Shown: positions 8,003-17,495, numbered from the stretch's first letter. The stretch: DNA of 64,000 nucleotides from Brevibacillus sp. SYP-B805 (GCF_011059135.1 NZ_JAALGD010000018.1:1-64000), one strand, 5' to 3'. Notes: generated by a model from the letters alone, not told the origin. A program made the numbers and translations.

Positions 8003-9343
8003 ATGGAGAGAAGCTTTGTCATTAAGCCGGAACTGGCCAAACAATACCCGTTTATCGCTTACGGCAAAGGCGTATATCTGTACGACAAGCAGGGGAAAGC
8101 GTATCTGGACGGCTGCTCCGGCGCCGTGACAGCCAGCATCGGCCACGGTGTGGAAGAGATTGCCGATGCCATGCATGAACAGGCCAAACGGGTCTCGTTT
8201 GCGTATCGCTCCCATTTTAGCAGCGATGCCGTGGAAGAGCTGGCGGCCACATTGGCCAAATGGGCGCCCGGCGAGCTCAACTGGAGCTTTTTTGTCAGCA
8301 GCGGTTCGGAAGCTACCGAAACCGCCCAAAAAATCGCCATCCAATATTGGCAGGAGAAAGGCTTTGAGAAGAAAAACCGCATCATCTCCCGCTGGATGAG
8401 CTATCACGGCATCACGATGGGGGCGCTCTCCATGTCCGGCCATGTGTTGCGCCGCAAACGGTTCGTCCCGCTGCTGGCCGACTATCCGATGGTGAGCGCG
8501 CCGTATCCCTACCGCCGGCCGGACGGCATCAGCGAAGAAGCGTATGCGCGGCAGTGTGCCGATGAACTGGAGGCCGCGATCCGGCGCATCGGCCCCGAAC
8601 ATGTGGCGGCGTTTATCGCCGAGCCGGTGATCGGCGCTTCCGGCGGGGCGGTGGTGCCGCCGGACGGGTATTTTCAGCGCATCCGGGAAATCTGCGATCG
8701 CTACCAGGTGCTGTTTATCGCGGATGAAGTGATGACCGGCATCGGTCGGACGGGCAGGCATTTCGGCATCGATCACTGGGGCGTGGTACCCGATCTGATG
8801 GCGTTGGGCAAAGGGATGAGCGCCGGGTATACCCCGATGGCGGCGGCCATGGCTTCCGAGGAGATTATCGGGACGATCGCTCGCGGCAGCGGGGCCATCA
8901 TGGCGGGACACACCTACAGCGCCAATCCGCAATCGGCGGCGACTTCCCTGGCGGTGCTGCGCTATGTGGAAAAACATCATCTGGTAGAGCGAGCGGCGTC
9001 ACAAGGCGCATATCTATTGAATGAGCTCAAAAAGCTGGCGGCCGACTGCCCGTTCATCGGAGAGGCGCGCGGCCTGGGACTGTTGTGCGGGATCGAGCTG
9101 GTGAAAAACAAGGAGACCAAGGAACCGTTTGCGCTGTCGTTGGGCGTGACGCAGAAAGTGTTGAGCAAGGCTTTTGAAAAAGGCTTGATCCTCTATCCGG
9201 CGGCGGGCGGACTGGACGGCGTCGCGGGGGATGCCATCATCGTCGCCCCCCCGCTGACGATTGCGAAGGAAGAAATCGACCACCTGCTTGCCCTGCTCAA
9301 AGCGACGCTGGAAGACGTGCAGGCTGAGTTGGCGGAGGTGTAA
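8003..9343 (+). CDS. yodT: Class III aminotransferase, YodT-like
   Basis: 446-residue PLP enzyme of the omega-amino-acid aminotransferase class. Asp241 (FIADEVMTG) binds the pyridine nitrogen and Lys270 (LGKGMSAGY) forms the Schiff base. In the proposed pathway it removes the 3-amino group of N6-acetyl-beta-lysine. ATG 8003 has GAGGTGG five bases upstream; ATG 7985 is possible. First gene of yodT-S-R-Q, the same order as in B. subtilis, with stop and next start only 2-3 bases apart. Divergent from the PucR gene, across a ~150-base gap that should hold both promoters. Confidence 0.88.
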   Translation: MERSFVIKPELAKQYPFIAYGKGVYLYDKQGKAYLDGCSGAVTASIGHGVEEIADAMHEQAKRVSFAYRSHFSSDAVEELAATLAKWAPGELNWSFFVSSGSEATETAQKIAIQYWQEKGFEKKNRIISRWMSYHGITMGALSMSGHVLRRKRFVPLLADYPMVSAPYPYRRPDGISEEAYARQCADELEAAIRRIGPEHVAAFIAEPVIGASGGAVVPPDGYFQRIREICDRYQVLFIADEVMTGIGRTGRHFGIDHWGVVPDLMALGKGMSAGYTPMAAAMASEEIIGTIARGSGAIMAGHTYSANPQSAATSLAVLRYVEKHHLVERAASQGAYLLNELKKLAADCPFIGEARGLGLLCGIELVKNKETKEPFALSLGVTQKVLSKAFEKGLILYPAAGGLDGVAGDAIIVAPPLTIAKEEIDHLLALLKATLEDVQAELAEV

Positions 9344-9345
9344 AG

Positions 9346-10047
9346 ATGGCGCACACAGGCGATCGATTCGACAAAGTCGTCTCCCTGGAGCATGCCTTGA
9401 GCTATTTTCACAGCGGCATGACCCTCATGGTCGGCGGCTTCGGGGGCGTGGGCAATCCGCCCACCCTGATTGAAGGCATCCTGGAAAAGGGAATAAGGGA
9501 GATCACCCTGATCAGCAATGACACGGCCTTCCCGCATATCGGCGTGGGGAGGCTGGTGACGGAGCGCCGGGTGAAGAAGGTGATCGCTTCCCATATCGGA
9601 TCCAATCCCAATGCCGGTGCGCAGATGACGGCCGGGGAACTGGAAGTGGAGTTTTGCCCGCAGGGGATCCTGGCGGAGCGTGTGCGGGCCGGAGGAGTTG
9701 GCCTGGGCGGCATCCTCTCCGATATCGGCATCGGCACCATCGCGGAAAAGGGAAAAACGAAAGTCACGGTGGGCGACAAGGAATACCTGCTCGAAACGCC
9801 GCTGACGGCGGAGGTGGCGATTGTCCATGCCAAAAAAGCGGACCGCTTCGGCAATCTCGTCTATGACACCAGCGCGCGCAATTTTAACCCGCTGGTGGCG
9901 ATGGCCGGCGACATCACGATCGTCGAAGCGGATGAGATCGTGCAGATCGGTGATTTGCATCCGGAAGAGATCGTGACGCCCGGGGTATTCGTCGACATGA
10001 TCGTACAGAGCAAAGGGGTGAACTGGCGATGGGCGTGGGAGAAGTAA
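9346..10047 (+). CDS. yodS: CoA-transferase family I, subunit A (YodS-like)
   Basis: 233-residue alpha subunit of a heteromeric CoA-transferase (AtoD/ScoA/Cat I family). It has the glycine-rich GGFGGVGNPPTLIEG near residues 30-44 and the C-terminal EADEIVQIGDLHPEEIVTPG typical of the family. It partners subunit B, whose start lies inside its last codons. The substrate is probably a 3-oxo or acetamido acyl group from beta-lysine breakdown (inference from the yodTSRQ order). Its ribosome site GGAGGTG overlaps the yodT stop region, so translation is probably coupled. Confidence 0.9.
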   Translation: MAHTGDRFDKVVSLEHALSYFHSGMTLMVGGFGGVGNPPTLIEGILEKGIREITLISNDTAFPHIGVGRLVTERRVKKVIASHIGSNPNAGAQMTAGELEVEFCPQGILAERVRAGGVGLGGILSDIGIGTIAEKGKTKVTVGDKEYLLETPLTAEVAIVHAKKADRFGNLVYDTSARNFNPLVAMAGDITIVEADEIVQIGDLHPEEIVTPGVFVDMIVQSKGVNWRWAWEK

Positions 10048-10706
10048 GGGAAGCGGAAGGCTACCGCGAGCGGATCGCCCGCCGAGCGGCCATGGAAATC
10101 GAAGACGGCATGATCATCAATTTGGGGATCGGCATTCCCACGCTGGTGGCAGATTACATCCCCAGGGAGAAGCGCGTATTTTTCCACGCGGAGAACGGCA
10201 TCCTCGGAACGGGGCCGAGTCCGGCCAAAGGGGAAGAGAATCCGATGCTGTGCAACGCCGGCGGGTTTCCCGTCACATTGATGCCGGGGGCCTCCTTCTT
10301 TGACAGCGCCACCGCCTTCGCCATCATCCGCCGGGGCCTGCTGGACATGACGATCCTGGGCGTGCTGGAGGTCAGCGAAAAAGGGGACATCGCGAACTGG
10401 ATCGTGCCGGGCAAACGCGTGCCGGGAATGGGAGGAGCCATGGAACTGGCCCAGAAGGCGAAGCGGGTCATGGTGCTCACCACCCATCTGGATAAAAACG
10501 GCCGTTCCAAGGTGATCAGGGAATGCAGCCTGCCGCTTACGGCAAGGGGAGCGGCTGACCTGATCATCACGGACATGGCCGTCATGGAGGTTCGGGCGGA
10601 TGGCCTGTATCTGCGCGAGGTGATGCATCCCTATACGGTGGCCGACGTTATCGGCGCGACGGAAGCGGAGCTGAAGATCGACGGGGAAGTAACGGTATTT
10701 GAATAA
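10029..10706 (+). CDS. yodR: CoA-transferase family I, subunit B (YodR-like)
   Basis: 225-residue beta subunit. Glu55 in HAENGILG is the catalytic glutamate that forms the glutamyl-CoA thioester. LGIGIPTLVADY (about 32-43) and MVLTTHLDKNGRSK are further family motifs. It overlaps subunit A by 19 bases, consistent with one-to-one expression. The two subunits should move CoA between acetyl- or succinyl-CoA and an organic acid. Confidence 0.91.
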   Translation: MGVGEVREAEGYRERIARRAAMEIEDGMIINLGIGIPTLVADYIPREKRVFFHAENGILGTGPSPAKGEENPMLCNAGGFPVTLMPGASFFDSATAFAIIRRGLLDMTILGVLEVSEKGDIANWIVPGKRVPGMGGAMELAQKAKRVMVLTTHLDKNGRSKVIRECSLPLTARGAADLIITDMAVMEVRADGLYLREVMHPYTVADVIGATEAELKIDGEVTVFE

Positions 10707-10720
10707 AGGGGAGTGATACC

Positions 10721-12001
10721 GTGCGAAAGGAATGGCAGGAAAGGATTCATGCGCAGCTGCAGCAGGAGCGGGAGGCGGCAGCGCGGCTGCTGCAGGAGTG
10801 GGTGAAGGAGCCCAGCCTGCAGGGGCAGGAACGGCCGCTTCAGGAGAAGATCGCGTCCCGGCTGGCTGCGATGGGCCTGGAGGTTGACCTGTGGGTGATG
10901 GAAGGGGATGAGCTCCTGAAGCATCCGTACTTCGTCTCTCCACGCCGGACGTTTGAAGCCAGTCCCAATGTGGTCGGGGTCTGGAAAGGAACGGGGGGAG
11001 GGCGCTCCATCATCCTGAACGGCCACGTGGATGTGGTTCCCGCAGGCGATGAGAAGCAGTGGGACGATGACCCGTTTTCCGGCGTCATCCGCGACGGCCG
11101 GCTGTATGGACGCGGCGCCACCGACATGAAGGGGGGCAATCTGGCCGCTCTCCTGGCGATCCAAACCCTGCAGGCGCTCGGCGTCCGCCTGAAAGGGGAT
11201 GTGATCTTCCAGAGCGTGGTGGAAGAAGAAAGCGGCGGAGCGGGCACGCTGGCTGCCATTCTGCGCGGATACCGGGCGGATGCGGCGCTGGTGCCGGAGC
11301 CGACCAATATGAAAATTTTTCCCAAGCAGCAAGGCTCCATGTGGTTCCGGCTGCGGGTGAAAGGGCGTTCGGCCCACGGCGGCACACGGTATGAGGGCGT
11401 CAGCGCCATCGAGAAAAGCCTGCTGGTCGTCCAGGCGGTAGCCGAACTGGAGAAGGAGCGCAACCGGCGCATCACCGATCCCTTGTATGCCACGCTGCCC
11501 ATTCCGATTCCCATCAACATCGGGGTAATCCAGGGAGGCAAGTGGCCCTCCTCCGTCGCCGACCTGGTGACGCTGGAAGGGCGCATGGGCGTTGCACCGG
11601 GCGAGGAGATGGAGGAGGCCAAGCGCGAGATGGCGGAGGCATTGGCCCGCTTGGCCGACAAGGATCCGTGGTTTGCCGAGCATCCTGTCGAACTGGAATG
11701 GTTCGGGGCCCGCTGGGTGCCGGGAGCCGTGGCGGAGGATCATCCGCTGGTGATGCTTCTGCAGGAAACATACCGCGCGGTCGTCGGAACCGATCCGGTG
11801 ATCGAAGCTTCGCCGTGGGGAACGGACGGCGGCCTGCTGACTAAGCTGGCGGACACGCCGGCGGTTGTGTTTGGTCCAGGGGTGACACAGGTGGCCCACT
11901 ATCCCAACGAGTACATCGAATTGGACACCATATTCCAATGTGCCGAAATATTCGCGCTTACCCTCCTGGAATGGTGCGGACTGGCGGAGGAGGAAGCATG
12001 A
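10721..12001 (+). CDS. yodQ: M20-family deacylase, YodQ-like
   Basis: 426-residue zinc amidohydrolase of the ArgE/DapE type. Metal ligands and catalytic residues are visible: GHVDVVP (His102, Asp104), the bridging Asp135 in GATDMKGG, and EEE at 168-170 with the general base. Starts at GTG behind AGGGGAGTG. By homology with YodQ and its place in the operon, it should deacetylate an N-acetyl intermediate such as 4-acetamidobutyrate, releasing 4-aminobutyrate (inference). Its TGA overlaps the ATG of a short remnant frame. Confidence 0.87.
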   Translation: MRKEWQERIHAQLQQEREAAARLLQEWVKEPSLQGQERPLQEKIASRLAAMGLEVDLWVMEGDELLKHPYFVSPRRTFEASPNVVGVWKGTGGGRSIILNGHVDVVPAGDEKQWDDDPFSGVIRDGRLYGRGATDMKGGNLAALLAIQTLQALGVRLKGDVIFQSVVEEESGGAGTLAAILRGYRADAALVPEPTNMKIFPKQQGSMWFRLRVKGRSAHGGTRYEGVSAIEKSLLVVQAVAELEKERNRRITDPLYATLPIPIPINIGVIQGGKWPSSVADLVTLEGRMGVAPGEEMEEAKREMAEALARLADKDPWFAEHPVELEWFGARWVPGAVAEDHPLVMLLQETYRAVVGTDPVIEASPWGTDGGLLTKLADTPAVVFGPGVTQVAHYPNEYIELDTIFQCAEIFALTLLEWCGLAEEEA

Positions 12002-12144
12002 AGCCTTTGCAATGTCATCCGCATCCTCTGTCCGCACGGGTGATTACGGAGGCGCAGTTGGAGGAAGGATTAAACGTCCAGGAAAGCGTATTGGAAGAGT
12101 GGTGCACACCGTATTCCGAGAAGAGAGGAAGGGACCAATCGTGA
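11998..12144 (+). pseudogene. Aminotransferase C-terminal remnant, 48-residue frame
   Basis: Residues 16-34, VITEAQLEEGLNVQESVLE, match the extreme C-terminus of the 4-aminobutyrate aminotransferase at 14544 (VITDEQLEEGLQVLESVLK), and the DNA is recognisably similar too. Nothing else of an aminotransferase remains. The frame overlaps yodQ by ATGA at its start and the aldehyde dehydrogenase GTG by GTGA at its end, so ribosomes may still read it as a coupling peptide. Most likely it is the scar of a deleted second gabT copy that once linked yodQ to the dehydrogenase. Confidence 0.7.
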
Positions 12145-13559
12145 AAAAGGCCTTTTATATCGCGGGGGAATGGCGAGAGGGAACGGTTTATGCCCCTTTG
12201 CACGCTCCCTACAGCGGCGAGCGGATTGCCGAAATCCCGCAGGCGGACGAACGAACGGTGGATCAGGCCATCGCCAGCGCCCAGGAGGCGGCTTATGCCA
12301 TGCGCCGGATGCCTGCCCATCAGCGCGCTGCCATCCTGGAAAAAATCTCCCGCCTGTTTGAGGAACGCCTGGAAGAAGCGGCCCGCATCATCGCGCTGGA
12401 AGCGGGGAAGCCGATCAAAACGGCGCGGGGCGAGGTGATCCGCACGATCCAAACCTACAAGTTTGCGGCGGAAGAGGCAAAGCGGATCCATGGAGAAACC
12501 GTGCCGCTGGATGCGGCGATCGGCGGCGAAGGGCGCGTCGCCTATACCGTCCGGGAACCGTTGGGCGTCATCGGGGCGATCACCCCGTTTAACTTCCCGA
12601 TGAACCTGGTGGCGCACAAGGTGGGGCCTGCGCTGGCTGCGGGCAATGCCGTCGTGCTGAAACCCGCCTCCCAGACACCGCTCTCCGCATTTTTCCTGGC
12701 CGAACTGGCCGAGGCGGCCGGGCTTCCTCCCGGGGCGCTCAATGTGGTCACGGGCAGCGGCGGAACCGTTGGCGACAAACTGGTGGCGGACCCGCGGATA
12801 AAGGCGATTACGTTCACCGGCAGTCCGGCGGTGGGGATCGGCATCCGCAGCCGGGCAGGCTTGAAACGCGTCACCCTGGAGCTGGGGTCCAACTCGGCGG
12901 TAATCGTGGATCGGGACGTCAATCTGGCCGCTGTCGTGCCGCGCTGCGTATTCGGGGCGTTCGCCTACTCGGGGCAGGTCTGCATCTCCGTCCAGCGCAT
13001 CTATGTGGTGAAGGAGATGTATCAGGCCTTCCTGGAGGCATTCGTCTCCGAGACCCGCAAGCTGCGCGGGGGAGATCCACTGTCGGAGGAGACGGATTAC
13101 TCGGCGATGATCAGCCCGAAAGAGACGGAGCGAGCCCTGGCCTGGATCGAGGAAGCGAAGCAGCGCGGCGCAAGCGTGGCATGCGGCGGGGAAGTGGAGG
13201 GTCGCGTGCTGCAGCCCACCATCCTCACAGGCGTTCCCGCCGATGCGAAAGTCTCCTGCCAGGAGGTGTTTGGCCCCGTCGTCCTGGTCAATCCCGTAGA
13301 CTCGGTGGAGGAGGCGATTGCGCTGGTCAACGACTCCCGGTACGGCCTGCAGGCGGGGCTGTATACCAACAACCTGTCTCTGGCGCTGCAGGCGGCTGAT
13401 GAGCTGCACGTCGGCGGCGTGATGATCAACGACGTGCCGACGTTCCGCGTCGATCACATGCCGTATGGCGGCGTGAAGGAGAGCGGAATGGGCCGCGAAG
13501 GCATCAGGTACGCCATCGAGGAACTGACGGAATTGAAACTGGTTGCCATCAAACGCTGA
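12141..13559 (+). CDS. Aldehyde dehydrogenase, succinate-semialdehyde type
   Basis: 472-residue NAD(P)-dependent ALDH. Asn151 (TPFNFP), Lys174 (LKPA), Glu247 (LELGS) and the nucleophile Cys281 (SGQVCISVQR) are all present. The CISVQR context is common in succinate-semialdehyde and lactaldehyde dehydrogenase-like enzymes. GTG 12141 has GAGGAAGGG upstream; the longer frame would run through yodQ. As the last gene of the yodTSRQ unit it could oxidise the semialdehyde made from 4-aminobutyrate to succinate (inference). A terminator follows. Confidence 0.88.
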   Translation: MKKAFYIAGEWREGTVYAPLHAPYSGERIAEIPQADERTVDQAIASAQEAAYAMRRMPAHQRAAILEKISRLFEERLEEAARIIALEAGKPIKTARGEVIRTIQTYKFAAEEAKRIHGETVPLDAAIGGEGRVAYTVREPLGVIGAITPFNFPMNLVAHKVGPALAAGNAVVLKPASQTPLSAFFLAELAEAAGLPPGALNVVTGSGGTVGDKLVADPRIKAITFTGSPAVGIGIRSRAGLKRVTLELGSNSAVIVDRDVNLAAVVPRCVFGAFAYSGQVCISVQRIYVVKEMYQAFLEAFVSETRKLRGGDPLSEETDYSAMISPKETERALAWIEEAKQRGASVACGGEVEGRVLQPTILTGVPADAKVSCQEVFGPVVLVNPVDSVEEAIALVNDSRYGLQAGLYTNNLSLALQAADELHVGGVMINDVPTFRVDHMPYGGVKESGMGREGIRYAIEELTELKLVAIKR

Positions 13560-13570
13560 TTCGAATGCGG

Positions 13571-13601
13571 ACCCGGTCGACTCCCTTGCGGCCGGGTTTT
13601 C
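13571..13601 (+). terminator. Terminator of the yodTSRQ-aldehyde dehydrogenase operon
   Basis: ACCCGGTCG pairs with CGGCCGGGT (one T-G pair), followed by TTTT, twelve bases past the stop. Confidence 0.85.
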
Positions 13602-13634
13602 TTCACACATCTTGACGAAACAGCTTGCGTGTGC

Positions 13635-13650
13635 TTACCTAACTAAGTAA
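13635..13650. promoter_or_regulatory. Candidate GntR operator
   Basis: TTACCTAACTAAGTAA is a 16-base imperfect palindrome (six of eight pairs match) 57 bases before the GntR start. It is a plausible autoregulatory site. There is no independent support. Confidence 0.4.
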
Positions 13651-13706
13651 AACAGGTTTGATTACCCAGGCCTCTGTGCAGGAACCGTACCAAAGGGGGA
13701 AGTAGA

Positions 13707-14396
13707 GTGAGCCAAAGAATTGGAGAAGAAGAAATCTACAGGGTATTGAAAGAGGCGATCTTCAACGCGGAACTTTCCCCGGGCACCCAGCTTGTGGAGA
13801 CGTCGCTGGCGGAAGCGTTCGGAGTCAGCCGCACGCCGATTCGTGCCGTTCTGCAGCGGCTCAAGTACGAATCGTTGATCAAGCTTGTCCCGAATCGGGG
13901 AGCGTTCGTCTATTGTCCTTCACCCGACGAAGCGGAACAGATTTTTTCGTTGAGAACGCTGCTGGAAGGGGAAGCGGCCCGCCTTGCCGCCGAACACGCG
14001 ACACCGCAGCAGTTGGAGGAGATGGAGACGTTTTTGCATCAGGAAAGAGAATATTACAGACAGAAAGAAAATCACAAGGCGTTAAAAGCCATCGCGGACT
14101 TTCATCTCACCTTGGCCGAGGCGTCTCACAACCCGTTTCTGATCAGCTACCTGCGTCAGTTGATCTCGCTTTCCCACATCATTTTCACCTTTTATGACAC
14201 GACGGACCAAGGAGAGCCGCATTCCATGGATGAACACGGGGCGATCCTCGAAGCGATCAAAAACAGGGATGGCCGCTTGGCTGCGGAGCTGGCCAGCAGC
14301 CATATTCATGAGATCAAAGGCGATGTCGATTTTTCCAAAGCGGTGAAACACAGTTTGTCCATCGAGCAGTTGGTGTCGCGATACGTGAAGCGGTAA
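13707..14396 (+). CDS. GntR-family regulator, FCD domain
   Basis: 229 residues. The N-terminal winged helix (about 8-72) has the GntR pattern LVETSLAEAFGVSRTPIRAVLQRL. The C-terminal FCD ligand domain (about 78-210) carries the metal-binding pattern with DFHLTL and two later histidines (DEHGAIL, SHIHEI). GTG start with AAAGGGGGA upstream. It precedes gabT, the ABC transporter and an aldehyde dehydrogenase and most likely controls them, responding to an amino or carboxylic acid. Confidence 0.9.
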   Translation: MSQRIGEEEIYRVLKEAIFNAELSPGTQLVETSLAEAFGVSRTPIRAVLQRLKYESLIKLVPNRGAFVYCPSPDEAEQIFSLRTLLEGEAARLAAEHATPQQLEEMETFLHQEREYYRQKENHKALKAIADFHLTLAEASHNPFLISYLRQLISLSHIIFTFYDTTDQGEPHSMDEHGAILEAIKNRDGRLAAELASSHIHEIKGDVDFSKAVKHSLSIEQLVSRYVKR

Positions 14397-14447
14397 ATGC
14401 TTCCGCTTCGGCAAAATTAATTTTGTTGATATATCTAATATTCTGAC

Positions 14448-14476
14448 TTGTAAGCGTTTTTTCGATTTTTTATAAT
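14448..14476 (+). promoter_or_regulatory. Sigma-A promoter of gabT
   Basis: TTGTAA, 17-base spacer, TATAAT, about 70 bases before the gabT GTG. Around the expected start site, GTATAC at 14489-14494 and the related GTACAC further on could be the regulator's binding site. Confidence 0.65.
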
Positions 14477-14543
14477 ATGACTTAAATCGTATACAATTCT
14501 GTATTCAATTTTTGTACACATTAATCGTTGAGGGGGAACAGAA

Positions 14544-15878
14544 GTGGGCTACATTCATATGAAGACGGCTGTTCCGGGACCGAAAGCCCAGGAATTGCTG
14601 AAGAGAAAGCAACAGGTTGTCGCACGGGGGCCGTTTAACACGGTGCTTACCTTTGCGGAAAAAGGAGAGGGAGCCCTCCTGACCGACGTCGACGGCAACA
14701 CGTTTATCGATTTTGCCGGCGCGATCGGCACGCTGAACGTGGGACATTGTCCGCCGAGGGTGGTCGAGGCGATCAAAAAACAGGCGGAGCAGTACATCCA
14801 CCCCTGCTTTAACGTCATGATGTATGAGCCGTATATCCGGCTGGCCGAGGAACTGGCACGCATTACGCCGGGGGACTTCCCGAAGAAAACCTTTTTGGCC
14901 AACAGCGGCGCGGAAGCCGTGGAAAATGCGGTCAAAATCGCGCGCAAGTATACGGGGCGCAAAGGCATCATCTCGTTTGAACGGGGATATCACGGGCGCA
15001 CGCTGCTGACCATGACGCTGACCAGCAAGGTAAGGCCATACAAGTTCCAGTTCGGCCCGTTTGCTCCGGAAGTGTATCGCGTCGGCCATCCGTATTACTA
15101 CCGCGCACCCGAAGGAATGTCAGCCGAGCAACTGGACCGGGAACTGCTGAACCGTCTGGAAACATTCTTCCTCGCCGAAGCGCCCGCAGAGGAGATTGCC
15201 GCGGTGATCATCGAGCCGGTGCAGGGGGAAGGAGGCTTTATTGTTCCTTCCGTGCCGTTCATGCAAGGTTTAAAGAAAATTTGCGAAAGATTCGGAATCC
15301 TGTTCATCGCGGACGAGATTCAGACCGGATTCGGCAGAACAGGTTCGATGTTTGCCATTGAGCAGTTCGGGGTGGTACCGGATTTGATCACACTGTCCAA
15401 GTCGTTGGGTGCCGGCATTCCGATCAGCGCCGTTGTCGGTCGGGCGGAGATCATGGACGCACCGGAAGCGGGCGAGATCGGCGGTACATACTGTGGAAGT
15501 CCGTTGGGCTGCGCAGCCGCGCTCGAAGTGATCAAGATCATCGAAGAAGAAGGGCTGGTGGCGCGCTCGCAGCAGATCGGACAAGCGATCATGGGCCGTT
15601 TTCGCCAATGGCAAACCCTGTATCCAAAGATCGGGGATGTGCGGGGGCTCGGTGCCATGTGTGCAATGGAACTGGTAAAGGATCCCGTCAGCAAGGCGCC
15701 GGATAAAGAGCTGACACAGCGAATCATCCACAATGCCCAGCAAAAAGGGCTGATCCTGCTGAGTGCCGGCTTGTACGGAAACGTGATTCGCGTGCTCGTG
15801 CCGCTGGTGATCACGGACGAGCAGCTGGAAGAAGGCCTCCAGGTGCTGGAGAGTGTGCTGAAAGAAGAGCTCCACTAG
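14544..15878 (+). CDS. gabT: 4-aminobutyrate-type aminotransferase
   Basis: 444-residue class III PLP aminotransferase. Asp257 (FIADEIQTGFGRTG) and the Schiff-base Lys286 (TLSKSLGAG) are in place, and EPVQGEGG at 224-231 is characteristic of GabT and ornithine-type enzymes. It should move the terminal amino group of 4-aminobutyrate (or a similar omega-amino acid) to 2-oxoglutarate, giving succinate semialdehyde. GTG start behind GAGGGGGAA. Head of a five-gene run with the ABC transporter and a second aldehyde dehydrogenase. Its last 25 residues recur as the decayed fragment at 11998-12144. Confidence 0.9.
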   Translation: MGYIHMKTAVPGPKAQELLKRKQQVVARGPFNTVLTFAEKGEGALLTDVDGNTFIDFAGAIGTLNVGHCPPRVVEAIKKQAEQYIHPCFNVMMYEPYIRLAEELARITPGDFPKKTFLANSGAEAVENAVKIARKYTGRKGIISFERGYHGRTLLTMTLTSKVRPYKFQFGPFAPEVYRVGHPYYYRAPEGMSAEQLDRELLNRLETFFLAEAPAEEIAAVIIEPVQGEGGFIVPSVPFMQGLKKICERFGILFIADEIQTGFGRTGSMFAIEQFGVVPDLITLSKSLGAGIPISAVVGRAEIMDAPEAGEIGGTYCGSPLGCAAALEVIKIIEEEGLVARSQQIGQAIMGRFRQWQTLYPKIGDVRGLGAMCAMELVKDPVSKAPDKELTQRIIHNAQQKGLILLSAGLYGNVIRVLVPLVITDEQLEEGLQVLESVLKEELH

Positions 15879-15920
15879 GCTGAAAAAAATCAAGGTATTC
15901 AGGTGAAAGGTGGGTTTTCG

Positions 15921-16775
15921 ATGAAAAAATGGCTGAAATATGTGGCGGTCGCCTCATTCTCTCTCGCTCTTCTGGCAGGCTGCGGCGGTCAGAGCGCGCC
16001 GGTCAACCAATCCGCCGGCTCCGGAGCCACTTCCTCCACAAGCAAAGGAACCCTGCAAACCATCAAGGAGAGAGGCGTCCTGGTCGTCGGTTCCTCCAAC
16101 GACACCCCGTTCGCTTTTATTGACAAGGACACCAAGGAGTTTACCGGCATCGATGCGGAAATCATCAAGGAAATTGCCAAGCGGCTGGGGATTCCCAAAG
16201 TAGAAATGAAAGAAATCAAATTCGAGAATTTGCTGATCGAATTGAACAACAAAAACATCGACATGGTAACGGACGGAATGTATATCAAGCCGGAACGGGA
16301 GAAAATCGCCACCTTCACGATCCCCTGGTACCGGGAGGGAGAAGGATTGGTCGTCCGCAAAGATTCGGACATCAAAGGCATTGAAGACCTGAAGGACAAA
16401 GTGGTGGGCGGACAGAAGGGGATGGCATTCCTGGAGTACGCGCAGCAATTGCAAAAAGAAGGGAAAATCAAGGAAGTAAAAATCTTCGGTTCCCAGGCGG
16501 AACTCCTGCTTGCCACCAACACCCAAAAAATCGACGCCTGCATCACCGACAGCGCCACGGCGGCGTACAGCATCGCCCACGACCCGACACTTGCCTTGAA
16601 GCTTGTTTCGCCGTACACTCCGCATTTTGAGGGAACCATCGCGGCAGCCGTGCGCAAAGAGGACAAAGACCTGCTGGAGGCCGTCAACCAGGAGCTGAAA
16701 AAACTGAAAGAGGAAGGCTTTGTCCTGGAGGTCTTGAAAAAGTACGGGCTGAACGAAGATAACATGGCTCAGTAA
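15921..16775 (+). CDS. Amino-acid ABC transporter, substrate-binding lipoprotein
   Basis: 284 residues. Signal peptide with lipobox LLAGC (lipidated Cys21), a Ser/Thr linker to about 45, then a family 3 solute-binding fold. Conserved segments are GVLVVGSSNDTPFAF, GIDAEIIKEIAKRLG and DGMYIKPEREK. ATG 15921 was chosen for the signal peptide and the GAAAGGTGG site; an in-frame GTG at 15903 is less likely. The ligand is probably a polar or omega-amino acid, given the aminotransferase upstream. Confidence 0.92.
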   Translation: MKKWLKYVAVASFSLALLAGCGGQSAPVNQSAGSGATSSTSKGTLQTIKERGVLVVGSSNDTPFAFIDKDTKEFTGIDAEIIKEIAKRLGIPKVEMKEIKFENLLIELNNKNIDMVTDGMYIKPEREKIATFTIPWYREGEGLVVRKDSDIKGIEDLKDKVVGGQKGMAFLEYAQQLQKEGKIKEVKIFGSQAELLLATNTQKIDACITDSATAAYSIAHDPTLALKLVSPYTPHFEGTIAAAVRKEDKDLLEAVNQELKKLKEEGFVLEVLKKYGLNEDNMAQ

Positions 16776-16790
16776 CAGGAGAGATGACGA

Positions 16791-17495
16791 TTGAACAACA
16801 TTGATTTCGGAACAGCGTTCAAGGAACTGACGCCGTCTCTTCTTGAGGCGCTGTGGACGGTCGTTTCCCTCACGCTGATTGCGTTCAGCCTGGCGCTCGT
16901 CATCGGCATGCTGATCGCCCTGGGACGGCTTGGCAAGAAACAATGGCTTAACAGAATCCTGGTTCTCTTTCTCGAGCTGGTCCGGGGTACCCCGCTGCTG
17001 GTGCAATTGCTCTATGTGTACTATGTGCTACCGGAAATTGTCAGCCGGGTGGGGGCGATCTGGATTCCCGATTATCATGTGAACTTCAACGCGTTTACGG
17101 CGGGCGTCATCGGCCTTGGCATCAACTACGGCTGTTACATGTCTGAAGTGATCCGCTCGTCCATCCTGGCCATCGACAAGGGACAGATGGAGGCTGCCCT
17201 GGCATTGGGATACACGCAGAGACAGGCGATGTGGCACATTGTGATTCCCCAGTCATTCCGCATCTCCATACCGCCGCTCGGCAACTATTTCATCATGATG
17301 ACCAAAGATACGTCGTTATGCGCGTTTATTACCCTGGGCGAGATTATTTTGACGACACAGGCATACGCTTCGCAAACGTTCCTGACCATTGAATCCTACA
17401 CCATCGCCGCTTTGGTCTACTTGCTGATGGGCATTCCGCTCGGTCAAGGCGTGCGCTTGCTCGAACGGAGGTTATCGCGTCATGCAAACGTCTAA
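16791..17495 (+). CDS. Amino-acid ABC transporter, permease
   Basis: 234-residue HisM/GlnP-type membrane subunit with about five transmembrane helices. The EAA loop that contacts the ATPase is at about 123-145 ([20 protein letters not shown]). TTG start with AGGAGAG upstream. It overlaps the ATPase gene by 14 bases. Only one permease gene is present, so it probably forms a homodimer. Confidence 0.93.
   Translation: MNNIDFGTAFKELTPSLLEALWTVVSLTLIAFSLALVIGMLIALGRLGKKQWLNRILVLFLELVRGTPLLVQLLYVYYVLPEIVSRVGAIWIPDYHVNFNAFTAGVIGLGINYGCYMSEVIRSSILAIDKGQMEAALALGYTQRQAMWHIVIPQSFRISIPPLGNYFIMMTKDTSLCAFITLGEIILTTQAYASQTFLTIESYTIAALVYLLMGIPLGQGVRLLERRLSRHANV

Noticed and set aside
12015-13610. A 531-codon open frame on the minus strand
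   Set aside because: It mirrors the aldehyde dehydrogenase gene, has no ribosome site and shows no family motif. High GC content makes such shadow frames common here.
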